The notes under the pieces: generated by a model
Told to the model about the DNA's origin: nothing
The model's database searches: none
The model's input: only the letters and a program-made list of their open reading frames with translations
Position numbers and translations under genes: made by a program
DNA from: Pantoea endophytica
GTDB taxonomy: Bacteria > Pseudomonadota > Gammaproteobacteria > Enterobacterales > Enterobacteriaceae
Direction: 5' to 3'
Assembly: GCF_002858935.1 (NCBI RefSeq)
Contig: NZ_PJRT01000031.1
Location: 62,001-126,000 of the forward strand
Length of the DNA stretch: 64,000 bases
Shown here: one piece after another, positions 19,295 through 27,900 of the stretch
How the letters are laid out: each line of letters begins with the position of its first letter
How positions within the stretch are numbered: position 1 is the stretch's first letter

Positions 19295-19331
19295 AAATGC
19301 CCGCTGTCAGGGCAAGCGACAGCGGGCATTT
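19295..19331 (-). terminator. Strong hairpin after dctA
   Basis: A perfect 14-bp inverted repeat (19295-19308 with 19318-19331) around a 9-nt loop, 27 nt beyond the dctA stop. On the minus strand it is followed by TTTGCATAAT rather than a clean T run, so it may act as an mRNA 3' stabiliser as well as a terminator. Confidence 0.75.
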
Positions 19332-19357
19332 CTCGGCAAATTAACGCAAATAGCAGG

Positions 19358-20638
19358 TTATGCGGCGGTTTCTGGTGCGTTATTCACCTTTTTCCCGGCA
19401 GAAAGCGTCGCATTCAATTGTTTCTCATCCAGCTGGCCGACCCACTTCGCCACCACGATGGTCGCCACGCCGTTGCCCACCAGATTGGTCAGCGCACGCG
19501 CTTCGGACATAAAGCGGTCGATACCGAGAATCAGCGCCAGACCCGCAACCGGTAAATGTCCCACCGCTGACAAGGTCGCCGCCAGCACGATAAAGCCACT
19601 GCCGGTTACACCCGCTGCGCCTTTCGAGGAGAGCAGCAGCACCACTAACAGCGTGATTTGGTGGAACACATCCATATGCGCGTTGGTCGCCTGAGCGATA
19701 AACACCGCCGCCATGGTGAGGTAAATCGAGGTGCCATCCAGGTTGAAGGAGTAGCCGGTTGGAATCACCAGCCCCACCACCGATTTCTTACAGCCCAGCT
19801 TCTCCATCTTATCCAGCATGCGCGGCAGCGCAGACTCGGAAGATGACGTGCCCAGCACAATCAGCAGCTCTTCTTTGATGTAGGCGACAAATTTAAAGAT
19901 GTTGAAGCCAGCGAAGCGTGCAATCAGCCCCAACACCACCACCACGAACAGCACGCAGGTGATATAGAAGCAGATGATCAGCTGCCCCAACTGCACCAGC
20001 GAACCGACGCCATATTTACCGATGGTGAAGGCCATCGCGCCGAAGGCACCGATTGGCGCGAGACGCATAATCATGTTGATCACGCCGAAGATCACTTTTG
20101 AGAAGCTCTCAATGACGTTGAACATCACGGTGCCGGCGCTGCCCAGGCGATGCAGGGCGAAGCCGAACAGGATAGCGAACAGCAGCACTTGCAGAATGTT
20201 GCCGCTGGCAAAGGCACCAATGACGCTATTCGGGATCACATCCAGCAGGAAGGCGACCACACCTTGCTGCTCCGCCTGCTGCGCGTAAACCGCGACTGCT
20301 TTAGCATCCAGCGTGGCTGGATCAACGTTCATGCCCACGCCAGGCTGCACCACGTTAACCACCACCAAACCGATGATCAGCGCGATGGTGCTGACCACTT
20401 CAAAGTACAGCAGCGCCACTGCGCCCGTACGTCCAACGGCTTTCATGCTCTCCATGCCGGCAATACCGGTCACCACCGTACAGAAAATCACGGGGGCGAT
20501 GATCATCTTGATCAACTTAACGAAACCATCGCCAAGCGGCTTCATTTGCGCGCCTAACTCAGGATAGAAGTGGCCTAACAGGACGCCGATGCCGATGGCA
20601 ACCAGTACCTGAAAATAGAGGCTTTTTAAGATTTTCAT
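19358..20638 (-). CDS. dctA: C4-dicarboxylate transporter DctA
   Basis: Proton or sodium symporter of the DAACS family that imports succinate, fumarate, malate and aspartate aerobically. The 426-residue protein has eight membrane helices and the two re-entrant loops of the family. Visible motifs are [13 protein letters not shown] (serine-rich hairpin), [11 protein letters not shown] and [19 protein letters not shown]. The ATG at 20638 gives [12 protein letters not shown], aligning with E. coli DctA; a frame starting 17 codons earlier is unsupported. It is likely monocistronic, with a hairpin after the stop. Confidence 0.97.
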   Translation of the reverse strand: MKILKSLYFQVLVAIGIGVLLGHFYPELGAQMKPLGDGFVKLIKMIIAPVIFCTVVTGIAGMESMKAVGRTGAVALLYFEVVSTIALIIGLVVVNVVQPGVGMNVDPATLDAKAVAVYAQQAEQQGVVAFLLDVIPNSVIGAFASGNILQVLLFAILFGFALHRLGSAGTVMFNVIESFSKVIFGVINMIMRLAPIGAFGAMAFTIGKYGVGSLVQLGQLIICFYITCVLFVVVVLGLIARFAGFNIFKFVAYIKEELLIVLGTSSSESALPRMLDKMEKLGCKKSVVGLVIPTGYSFNLDGTSIYLTMAAVFIAQATNAHMDVFHQITLLVVLLLSSKGAAGVTGSGFIVLAATLSAVGHLPVAGLALILGIDRFMSEARALTNLVGNGVATIVVAKWVGQLDEKQLNATLSAGKKVNNAPETAA

Positions 20639-20866
20639 AACAGGTGTCCAGTAAGACGGTTCGCACCGCCATTGTTGTGGAGAACGCATGCGGCAAGCCG
20701 CCAGAAGCGTAAAACCTTACCGATGGCGAGGAAAATAACACCCTGTTAACAAGATTAATATCCCCTACTATTCCTTACAAAAGTTACAAAACTCTAACTA
20801 TGAACTGAAACGCTTCAGCACAGCGCTTCGCTGCATTTTTATAAGGAAAATCAATAACCAAGGTGA

Positions 20867-22879
20867 TTATTCAGGGAGTTGCGAGCTGTTGAGCCAGCGT
20901 TGATTAAAGACGTGGAGCGGCAGCGCTTCTGCGTATAAGTAGCCTTGCCCTATAGTAATTCCGCGCGCCAGCAACCAATCGCGCTGCTCGGCGGTTTCCA
21001 CACCTTCGGCGATGACGTCGAGGTGAATAATGTCGGCAATCGCCGCCACGATGCGCACCATGGTGTCGTCATCCGGCAGCGCGGCGACGAAGCTGCGATC
21101 CATTTTCAGCTTATTTACCGGCAGCGCTTTGAACTGATGCAGATAGTTGAGGTTGGAGTAGCCCATTCCGAAATCATCGAGCGCTACCGCCACGCCGGTT
21201 TGCTGCAGCAAGCGCAGCAGCGCAATCGCCTGTTCGGCATCGCCAATCTGCGCGGTTTCGGTGATTTCCAATACGAAGTTGCCCGGCGCGATGCGATGGC
21301 GCTCCAGCAAGCCCTGCAAATGGCTGACCATGCTGGCATCACGCAGCTGCACCGCCGAGATATTGACGCTGAGCGGGATGTTAATGCCCTGCTTCTGCCA
21401 GCCGGCCAGAATGCGGCAGGCTTCTTCAAACACCCAGCGGCCAATGGCCGAGATCACGCCAATCTCTTCGGCGCTGGCAATAAACTCTTCCGATAATCCG
21501 TAGCTGCCATCCGGCATGCGCATGCGCAGCAGCGCTTCGGCACCGGCCAGCTCGCCGGTTTCCATATTGATTTGTGGCTGGAGATAGAGGGCAAACTGCT
21601 CGTCCTGCAGACCTTGCAAGATGTCGTGTTCCTGCGTTAAACGCTTTTGCGCGCGCTCGGTGAGCGCCGGATCGAAGAACAGAATCTGGTTTTTGCCCTG
21701 ATGCCGCGCCGACATCATCGCCGAGGTGGCGCGATCGAGCTGTTCGCTGGCCGAGATGCTGCTCTCTTCGTGCAGCGCCAGGCCAATGCTGGCGTTCGGA
21801 CGCAGCTGCAGCTGTTGCAGGTTCACCGGCTGATTAATGCGAATCATCAGGTTGCGCGCCAGACGCATGGCGCGGAACGGATTGTGCGCGCGCTTCATCA
21901 GCAAGGCGAAGTCGCTGGGCCCGGTTTGCGCCAGCAGTGAGTGATCGTCAACGGTGCTGCGAATCTTCTCCACCAGCGTCAGCATCAGCGTATCGCGCTG
22001 CTCATCGCTCAGCACGCCGTTGGCTTCCTGCAGCGTTTCAATGCGAATCACCATCAAGCCCCACGCCTGACGATTGTGGCGATGGCTGATGTGCTGTTCG
22101 AGCAGCGCAAGGAACAGCGCGCGATTGGGCAGATCCGTAACGGCAAAATGCGTGGTCATGCGGCTCATTTCGTCGTGAATCGACTCCAGCACCTGCTGAT
22201 TGCGGTTGTAGCTGCGGATCAACATGCCGATTTCATCATCGCGATGATTATTCGGCAGCTTCATTTTGTGGGTCAGAATCGCCTGCGGCGGCAGCTCCTG
22301 TAAATCACGCGAAAGATCGCGCAGCGGATGCACAATCAAGCGGTTGATACACCAGCTAATGGCGATCGAGAGAATCAGCGCCAGCAGCAGATAGGTGGTG
22401 ATCATGGTGGATAACGTGCTGAGCAGGAACTGATAGACGCGGGAGGAATCAGCCTGTAGCACCAGATAGGCAATCGGCTTCGGCAAACCGGAACGCTCCA
22501 CGGAATAGAGCGGCAGCGTGATTTGTACCGGCAGCTCAAACAGGCGTGCGACCCAGCGCGGCACCGGTTTTTCCGGCGCAAAATCGGCGTGCAGCGCCTG
22601 GAAGGCATTTGGCAACACCACATCGGCGCGCGATAAAATACCGGCCGGTTTCAGGGTATTAAGGATGCGTTCGGCTTGCGGTATATCGGCTTTGAGCACC
22701 GCTTCGGAGAGTGGCTGACGCACGGTGTGCGCCACATTTTCCATTTGCTGGGCGTAGTCAATCCTGCGCTGCTGCACAAAGTGAAAGAGCTGGATGACAA
22801 TAAAGATGCAGATGGTCACCATCGCCACGGCGGAAACCGTCGCCATCTGCTTTATCGTTAGAGAACGACTGACGCGCAA
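20867..22879 (-). CDS. pdeK: Membrane c-di-GMP phosphodiesterase PdeK (YhjK)
   Basis: Inner-membrane sensor enzyme of about 670 residues: membrane segment near residues 12-35, periplasmic sensor region, second membrane segment near 165-190, a HAMP-like linker, a GGDEF-like domain, then EAL. The GGDEF signature is degenerate (GPSDF), so cyclase activity is not expected. The EAL half is intact (AEALLRM, EITETA, DDFGMGYSNL, AEGVET). I place the start at a TTG at 22879 because the following residues RVSRSLTIKQMA match the start of E. coli YhjK and GGAGAA lies upstream; an ATG at 23035 would add 52 residues that the family lacks. The gene directly precedes the bcs cluster, as in E. coli. Confidence 0.9.
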   Translation of the reverse strand: MRVSRSLTIKQMATVSAVAMVTICIFIVIQLFHFVQQRRIDYAQQMENVAHTVRQPLSEAVLKADIPQAERILNTLKPAGILSRADVVLPNAFQALHADFAPEKPVPRWVARLFELPVQITLPLYSVERSGLPKPIAYLVLQADSSRVYQFLLSTLSTMITTYLLLALILSIAISWCINRLIVHPLRDLSRDLQELPPQAILTHKMKLPNNHRDDEIGMLIRSYNRNQQVLESIHDEMSRMTTHFAVTDLPNRALFLALLEQHISHRHNRQAWGLMVIRIETLQEANGVLSDEQRDTLMLTLVEKIRSTVDDHSLLAQTGPSDFALLMKRAHNPFRAMRLARNLMIRINQPVNLQQLQLRPNASIGLALHEESSISASEQLDRATSAMMSARHQGKNQILFFDPALTERAQKRLTQEHDILQGLQDEQFALYLQPQINMETGELAGAEALLRMRMPDGSYGLSEEFIASAEEIGVISAIGRWVFEEACRILAGWQKQGINIPLSVNISAVQLRDASMVSHLQGLLERHRIAPGNFVLEITETAQIGDAEQAIALLRLLQQTGVAVALDDFGMGYSNLNYLHQFKALPVNKLKMDRSFVAALPDDDTMVRIVAAIADIIHLDVIAEGVETAEQRDWLLARGITIGQGYLYAEALPLHVFNQRWLNSSQLPE

Positions 22880-23035
22880 CAAAACTTCTCCAGGCCACCA
22901 AAGGCGTGTAATGAGATGAAATTCGCAGCGAGTATATCCCAGGTCACGCGTTTTTTTCGCCGGGATAAAGGCGAAAAATAAGCAAGTTTGGTTATTTATG
23001 AAGTGATTCGGAATTATGCAGGTTTTGACGCGCAT

Positions 23036-23419
23036 TCAAGCGCGCCTGGCCGTCATGGATGACAACCCCATGAGATTTGTAGCGATTGCGAGTGAATAAT
23101 ACGCGTTAATGCTGCAGCGCGGGTGTTGAGGCGACATCCCGAGCCGCTGAGCGAATGAGGGATTCCAGGGCGAGCCGCATGGATGCGGCGAGAGGTGGCG
23201 CTGAGCAGGAGCGAATCGCCACCGGTCCGTCAGGAATCGTGAATGAGTGAAGGCACCGCGAAGCGGCGGGTTGGGCTGGCGCAAGGCCCGGGAGTGCAGA
23301 GGGCGCGGCCAGGCGTCCTCTGCTCGGTCGCCGCACGTAGGTGCTGCAACTGCCTCAGCACATGGCGAACGAAAGTCGCTCCGCGCTTAACTGAGCGGCA
23401 TCACACCATTAATGGCGCC
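23036..23419. repeat. GC-rich, repeat-like gene-free region between pdeK and bcsG
   Basis: No credible gene: the short frames overlap on both strands and their predicted products are rich in Arg, Pro, Ser and Cys without family features. The stretch contains several perfect small hairpins: GTCAT-GG-ATGAC at 23050-23061, GCCGCAT-GG-ATGCGGC at 23174-23189, and GCAGAGG paired with CCTCTGC at 23296-23323. The build (many GC-rich stem-loops in series, with a CCGCATCC apex like that of the repeats near 55.3 kb) suggests a dispersed structured repeat. It lies between the end of bcsG and the start region of pdeK. Confidence 0.55.
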
Positions 23420-25051
23420 CTACTGCGGATACGGCACCCAATCGCCGCCGTTCAGGCGGATCCACGGTTTACCCTGATACATCATCACCACCGCGTTATC
23501 GTTCTCAGACACCACCGGCGTCTGCGGCAAATTATCGGTCAGCACCGACATATTAACGTTCGGCGCGTTAAATACCTGGCCATCCACCACGCGCGACACG
23601 ATTTCCGAGATCGCCATCAGGCTGGTTGGCCTCTCCACGCTAAGCGGCTGGCCCTGATGCGGTGCTTTCATGCCAACAAACTTAATGCCGACCGGCACAT
23701 GGGTGATATCCGGACTGGGGATATCACGCAATCCTGACATCTGCATCTTGTCGCCCTGCAGCGCCGCGCCGTGTTCCGGCACCACCAGCACCATCACGCG
23801 ACGGCCCGACTTCTCCAGATTGGTCAGGAAGGCATCGAGCTGATCAAACAGCACTTTGGCGCGCGGCTGCCAGTCTGCGCTGCGCGTACTGCCCAACTCG
23901 CGCGTACCGTCATGCAGCGGAATCAGGTTATAGAAGGTCGCGGAGCGCGCATCGCTGCTCTTGGTGCGATCGTCGAGCCAGCGCTGCATCAGCTGCGCAT
24001 CATTAAATACCGGCGAGCCATCAAATGACGTCACCTCCGGCGAGATGCCCGCCTGCGACATCAGCGGCGCCTGCAGATTGCCCTCTTCGCGTAGCTCTTT
24101 GAGATAGTTACCAAACACGCCGGTGTGATCCATCATCAATTGCTGCTTAAAGCCCAGCTTCGCCAGATTATCAAACAGATAGCAACGCTGATCGGTGGCT
24201 TTGTACAGATCGCTGTGCGAGCTCTGGCCGCAGCTGGCGCGCAGCAGACGAATCCCCGCCGGGCCGCTGTAACCGGTAGCAGAGTTGTAGTTGTTAAGCA
24301 GAATATCGAAGTGCTGCCACAGCGGATGATTACGCAGCTGCGCGACGTTCAAATCCGACCACGACAGCGAACAGATGTTGATCACCAGAATATCGAACGG
24401 CTGCGAATCAGCTGGCAAGGCGTCCGGGAAATGGGTCGCACGCTGGCGCTCGGCATCGTAAAAACGGTTGAGCCACGCGGTGAGGTTGGCGCTGGTTGGC
24501 GGCGCGGATTGATCGAGGCCATCTGGCGCTTTCGCCGCTGGCGTATCGTTGAGCTTCACCGTCGGCGTGGCGGCACTGTTCGGCAGTAAATTCATTGCCG
24601 GTCCGGCGATCGTCAGCACGTTGAGCCAGATCAGCATCAGCGACACCAGCACGGTGACGCGAATCCACTGCGCGATAAACAGATACAGCACCAGCAGTAC
24701 AAAGCCCGCGCCAATCATCTCCCAGTTGATAAAGCGATTGGCAAGATCGAGCAGATAGCTGGGCGAGAAACCTGCCAGCTGGCTGCCCTGGCTCATAATC
24801 GAATTGAGTCCCGGCAGCCAGGTATCGTGCCAGAACAGCGCCACGCCAATCGGCAGCGAAATCCACTGACGCAAGCGATGCAGCCGCACGCCCGGCAGCG
24901 GGAACAGCAGCCACGCCAGAAACACCAGATTACTTAGCGCGTGAAAATTAAGGTAGCCGTACCACAGCAGCGCAAATTTGATCAGGAAGTAAAAGTTCCA
25001 GCCGCCGAGGCCTCGCCACCACGAACCGTGCATCGTAAATCTGTTATTCAT
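23420..25051 (-). CDS. bcsG: Cellulose phosphoethanolamine transferase BcsG
   Basis: BcsG is an inner-membrane enzyme with a periplasmic sulfatase-like domain that transfers phosphoethanolamine from phospholipid onto cellulose. The 543-residue protein has several N-terminal membrane helices (up to about residue 160), a linker, then the catalytic domain with RASCGQSSHSD, DHTGVFG, FDGSPVF and the metal-binding PEHGAA segment. Slightly shorter than the E. coli protein. Its start overlaps the end of bcsF by 8 nt. Its presence implies that at least the type II cellulose is chemically modified; whether type I cellulose is also a substrate is open. Confidence 0.94.
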   Translation of the reverse strand: MNNRFTMHGSWWRGLGGWNFYFLIKFALLWYGYLNFHALSNLVFLAWLLFPLPGVRLHRLRQWISLPIGVALFWHDTWLPGLNSIMSQGSQLAGFSPSYLLDLANRFINWEMIGAGFVLLVLYLFIAQWIRVTVLVSLMLIWLNVLTIAGPAMNLLPNSAATPTVKLNDTPAAKAPDGLDQSAPPTSANLTAWLNRFYDAERQRATHFPDALPADSQPFDILVINICSLSWSDLNVAQLRNHPLWQHFDILLNNYNSATGYSGPAGIRLLRASCGQSSHSDLYKATDQRCYLFDNLAKLGFKQQLMMDHTGVFGNYLKELREEGNLQAPLMSQAGISPEVTSFDGSPVFNDAQLMQRWLDDRTKSSDARSATFYNLIPLHDGTRELGSTRSADWQPRAKVLFDQLDAFLTNLEKSGRRVMVLVVPEHGAALQGDKMQMSGLRDIPSPDITHVPVGIKFVGMKAPHQGQPLSVERPTSLMAISEIVSRVVDGQVFNAPNVNMSVLTDNLPQTPVVSENDNAVVMMYQGKPWIRLNGGDWVPYPQ

Positions 25052-25232
25052 GTTTATCCGTTTTATGGGTTTTGCGTTGCCACTGTCCTTCTGATCTCAA
25101 TGCGCGCGTCGGCAGCAAACGCAGCAGCGGATTAGAGCCGCTACGCGCTCGTCCGCGCCCAAACAGTGATGTCAGGAACAGCAAAATCAGTAACAGCAGG
25201 ATCGCCACCTGCACCCAATCCATCAGCGTCAT
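25044..25232 (-). CDS. bcsF: Small membrane protein BcsF
   Basis: A 62-residue single-pass membrane protein: hydrophobic helix at about residues 6-24 followed by a basic, Arg-rich cytoplasmic tail. In E. coli BcsF anchors BcsE and links it to BcsG and the synthase complex. The start overlaps the bcsE stop by 4 nt (ATGA) and the end overlaps bcsG, so the three genes are translationally coupled. Identified by size, topology and position rather than by strong sequence conservation. Confidence 0.9.
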   Translation of the reverse strand: MTLMDWVQVAILLLLILLFLTSLFGRGRARSGSNPLLRLLPTRALRSEGQWQRKTHKTDKHE

Positions 25233-26779
25233 TGGTGGCTTACTCCGTCGAGGTTGAGGGTAATCGGCTGCGGCGTTTGTGCCCCGCGCTCAGGCGCGGC
25301 GGTTTGCGTGCTGACTGGCGCAGCGGCCAGCGGCGTGGCCTGCCGGTCGCGCTGTGCCACCGGCGTCAGCTGACGAATTTTGTCCGCCTCCGACACGATC
25401 TGATTGTCTTCAAACCAGACGATACGATTGCTAAACAGCTCGTCGTGCGGCAGCGAGAAGATCGACTTCAGCGCGATATCCAAATCATTGAATCGGCATG
25501 AAGAGAGGAACAGATAGATGCGGTCGTTCACCAGCGTCACCAAATCGCCGAAGCGGCGCGGTTTACACAGCGTCAGAATCTGTTCAGGTTTCAGCTGCGG
25601 CACCGCGCGCAGCGCCACCATCAAGCCTTTGTCATTTTCCGGCAGCAGCGTGTTGGTCATCAGCTGCTGCACCGCCGCGCAAAATGCGTCCAGCGGTAGA
25701 TAGCCTTTCTGCTGCAGCGGCTGCAGCGCCTGCATCAGGGTATTGAGATTGGCAGGCACATGGCGCGAGAACTGCTGCCCCTGAACCCCTTCCAGCGTGG
25801 TAAGAAAGCGCGACAGGCTGGCCGCGGTCGGCACAATGGCATTCAGGCCGCAGGCCAGCAGCAAACGCTCATCACTGTAGCGTAGCGTGGTACTGATTTC
25901 GCGCACCACAATCTTAAGCGCGCTACCGCGTGAGCGCCGCAAACTATGGACCATCGTTGCTAAAGAATTAATGTCTTGATTATGAACCAGAGTAAAGATG
26001 ACCGTGGCGGCATTCGCCTGCTGCGCACGCGAGAACACGCTTTCATTATCGCTAAACAATTGCCACTGCGCTGAAAGCGGCGGCGCGCCTTCCAGCACAC
26101 CTTCCTGCGCAAGGAATTGATTTTCATCATTGCGGCTTAAGGGAATATTTTGTTCCGCTTGATTAACGGCAATAAATTGATTATCGACATAACTCAAACG
26201 GATAGCGCGGTCGGCCAGTAATTTATCTGCCGCATACCACCAGTTAATTCGATAATGCCAACTGTCCTGCTGAAACTCCAAATGTGCGAGACCATCAAGC
26301 TGGCGAAAATAACCTTGCAGATGATTACGCAGGTGAATTATTGACGTACCGGAGGTGATCATTAACAACGTAATTTGTTTTTTAGATAACAAACGGCGCA
26401 TGCGCTTAAGCCAGAAGGTTAACTCATCGGGCGATAATTTTCCCCACAGCGCGGCATTACTATAAAAAATCACCAGGCCACTGCGACTATTAAGCACACG
26501 GGAAAAATCACTTTCCAGCTGCTTTAGGCTGCGTTTATTAGCCGGCAGTGAAAATAACGGCATACGCGCTGGACCGCCGATGGGATCGGGCGTCAAAAGC
26601 GCCTGCGGTTTCTCATCCGCACTGATGAGCGTAGCCGCCTTTTGTTGGCTAACTACCTGACGCAGCAGCGTTCGCGCATCTTCCTGACGCTGGCTGGTAA
26701 TCCAGTAAAACCCCGGATTCTGCAGAGTATTTAATTCCTGCTGAATCTGCTGCAGGCCAAGCGCATAATGTTTTTTCAT
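25229..26779 (-). CDS. bcsE: c-di-GMP-binding cellulose regulator BcsE
   Basis: BcsE raises maximal cellulose output by sensing c-di-GMP through its GIL domain and binding BcsF and the BcsRQ pair. The 516-residue soluble protein has an N-terminal RecA-like part, a degenerate receiver-like middle and the C-terminal GIL domain. The c-di-GMP-binding RxGD motif is present as RFGD (residues 409-412). The last 40 residues are low-complexity and Pro/Ala/Thr-rich. First gene of bcsEFG, divergent from bcsRQABC with a 195-nt shared promoter interval. Confidence 0.95.
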   Translation of the reverse strand: MKKHYALGLQQIQQELNTLQNPGFYWITSQRQEDARTLLRQVVSQQKAATLISADEKPQALLTPDPIGGPARMPLFSLPANKRSLKQLESDFSRVLNSRSGLVIFYSNAALWGKLSPDELTFWLKRMRRLLSKKQITLLMITSGTSIIHLRNHLQGYFRQLDGLAHLEFQQDSWHYRINWWYAADKLLADRAIRLSYVDNQFIAVNQAEQNIPLSRNDENQFLAQEGVLEGAPPLSAQWQLFSDNESVFSRAQQANAATVIFTLVHNQDINSLATMVHSLRRSRGSALKIVVREISTTLRYSDERLLLACGLNAIVPTAASLSRFLTTLEGVQGQQFSRHVPANLNTLMQALQPLQQKGYLPLDAFCAAVQQLMTNTLLPENDKGLMVALRAVPQLKPEQILTLCKPRRFGDLVTLVNDRIYLFLSSCRFNDLDIALKSIFSLPHDELFSNRIVWFEDNQIVSEADKIRQLTPVAQRDRQATPLAAAPVSTQTAAPERGAQTPQPITLNLDGVSHQ

Positions 26780-26974
26780 ATTTGATTCGCGATCGATACA
26801 ATCCAGGCTAGTTTAATCGAGACAGCCGCAATTGGAACGGGTGAAATAAAAAATAGCGTATTAGCGCAAATCATATTGATCTGTGGATAGCATTTGTCTT
26901 TACTTCAGGTTTAAACTTTACAAAAAATAAAACCACAATTCATCCGTTGTCGATTTTTTGGTGGCAAAAAAATA
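26780..26974. promoter_or_regulatory. Divergent promoter region between bcsE and bcsR
   Basis: A markedly AT-rich interval of 195 nt that must hold the start signals of both bcsEFG (minus) and bcsRQABC (plus). It contains long A/T tracts, for example 26906-26990, but no boxes I can assign with confidence. No gene is seen in it. Confidence 0.6.
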
Positions 26975-27169
26975 ATGAAAACAGAGAATGCATTTTCGCT
27001 GAATGCGACTAGCAGCGAAGAGCACGATGACATTACAGCCTTAAGTGATGCCTTTTCCCTTAAGGCATTTCGCTACATTGATATTGCCCGCGAAGCGCGA
27101 CTGAATACCATTATGACGCGCTGGCCATTGCTGCGTGAAATAAGCGCCGCACAGGAGTCAGAACGTTAA
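26975..27169 (+). CDS. bcsR: Cellulose synthase regulator BcsR
   Basis: A 64-residue cytoplasmic protein. In E. coli BcsR pairs with BcsQ in a complex that sits beneath BcsA and is needed for cellulose secretion and for c-di-GMP binding at the dimer interface. Conserved features are the DAFSL segment and the C-terminal RWPLLREI. The sequence before about residue 20 is not conserved. Its TAA stop shares a base with the bcsQ ATG (TAATG), showing tight coupling. First gene of the type II synthase operon. Confidence 0.92.
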   Translation: MKTENAFSLNATSSEEHDDITALSDAFSLKAFRYIDIAREARLNTIMTRWPLLREISAAQESER

Positions 27170-27900
27170 TGCCTGTTATTGCATTACAAGGATTGCGTGG
27201 CGGTTGTGGCGCCACTTCGCTGAGCGCCGCACTCGGCTGGGCGTTTAACGCGCTGCAGCAATCGGTGCTGGTTATCGATTTTTCCCCGGTAAATCAGCTA
27301 GCTGCCCATTTTAATATGCCGCTCGACCGCTCTCAGGGCTGGGCGCCCGCGCTGCTCGAACAGCAAGCGTGGCAGCAGTGCGCTCAGCGCTATCAAGCAG
27401 GGCTGGATTTTCTGCCGTTTGGCGCACTCACGTCGCAACAGTACGCCAGCATCAGCGCTATCAACGCAGAATTTGCCGCACCGCTGCTACACGCGCTGCC
27501 GGTCCTGAAATCGCACTACGACTGGATTATTTTCGACATGCCAGCGGATCTGTTGCCGTGGCAGCGATCCCTGGTTACCGCGGCCGATCGTCTGCTGCAG
27601 GTGCTAACGCTGGATGCCAACTGTCAGTTGCGTCTGCATCACGCGCGTTTTCCTGCGCACACGCTGTTTCTGATCAACCAGTTCAACGCCAACAGCCAGC
27701 TACAGCAGGATCTGCATCAGCTGTGGATCAGCTCGCTGAAAAAACTGATTCCCCAAGTGATTCACCGCGATGAAGCGCTGGCGGAAGCGCTGATGATGAA
27801 ACAGCCGGTGGGCGAATATCGGCCGTATGCGCTGGCCAGCGAAGAGATCAACACCCTGGCTAACTGGCTGCTGCTGCATGTGCCGGGAGGCGCGGCGTGA
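27169..27900 (+). CDS. bcsQ: MinD-like ATPase BcsQ (type II operon)
   Basis: SIMIBI-class ATPase related to MinD and ParA; with BcsR it stabilises the synthase complex at the inner membrane. The 243-residue protein aligns with E. coli BcsQ throughout. The deviant Walker A reads RGGCGATS (residues 10-17), without the signature lysine of ParA proteins (KGGVGKT); E. coli BcsQ also lacks it, as I recall. Further motifs are IIFDMPADLLP, DANCQLRLH and IHRDEALAEAL. The stop overlaps the bcsA GTG start. A second, more canonical BcsQ is encoded at 46.9 kb. Confidence 0.95.
   Translation: MPVIALQGLRGGCGATSLSAALGWAFNALQQSVLVIDFSPVNQLAAHFNMPLDRSQGWAPALLEQQAWQQCAQRYQAGLDFLPFGALTSQQYASISAINAEFAAPLLHALPVLKSHYDWIIFDMPADLLPWQRSLVTAADRLLQVLTLDANCQLRLHHARFPAHTLFLINQFNANSQLQQDLHQLWISSLKKLIPQVIHRDEALAEALMMKQPVGEYRPYALASEEINTLANWLLLHVPGGAA

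Noticed and set aside
23036..23040. ATG start of pdeK at 23035 giving 722 residues
   Set aside because: The extra 52 residues have no counterpart in YhjK as I recall it; the TTG at 22879 has a GGAGAA upstream and gives the family N-terminus.
23036..23336. Small Arg/Pro/Cys-rich reading frames upstream of pdeK on both strands
   Set aside because: They overlap each other in several frames within a hairpin-rich GC region, have no ribosome-binding sites worth noting and no family features; treated as repeat-like non-coding sequence.
26975..27169. BcsR as a toxin-antitoxin or DNA-binding protein because of its size
   Set aside because: The RWPLLREI C-terminus, one-base overlap with bcsQ and position before bcsQAB identify it as BcsR.
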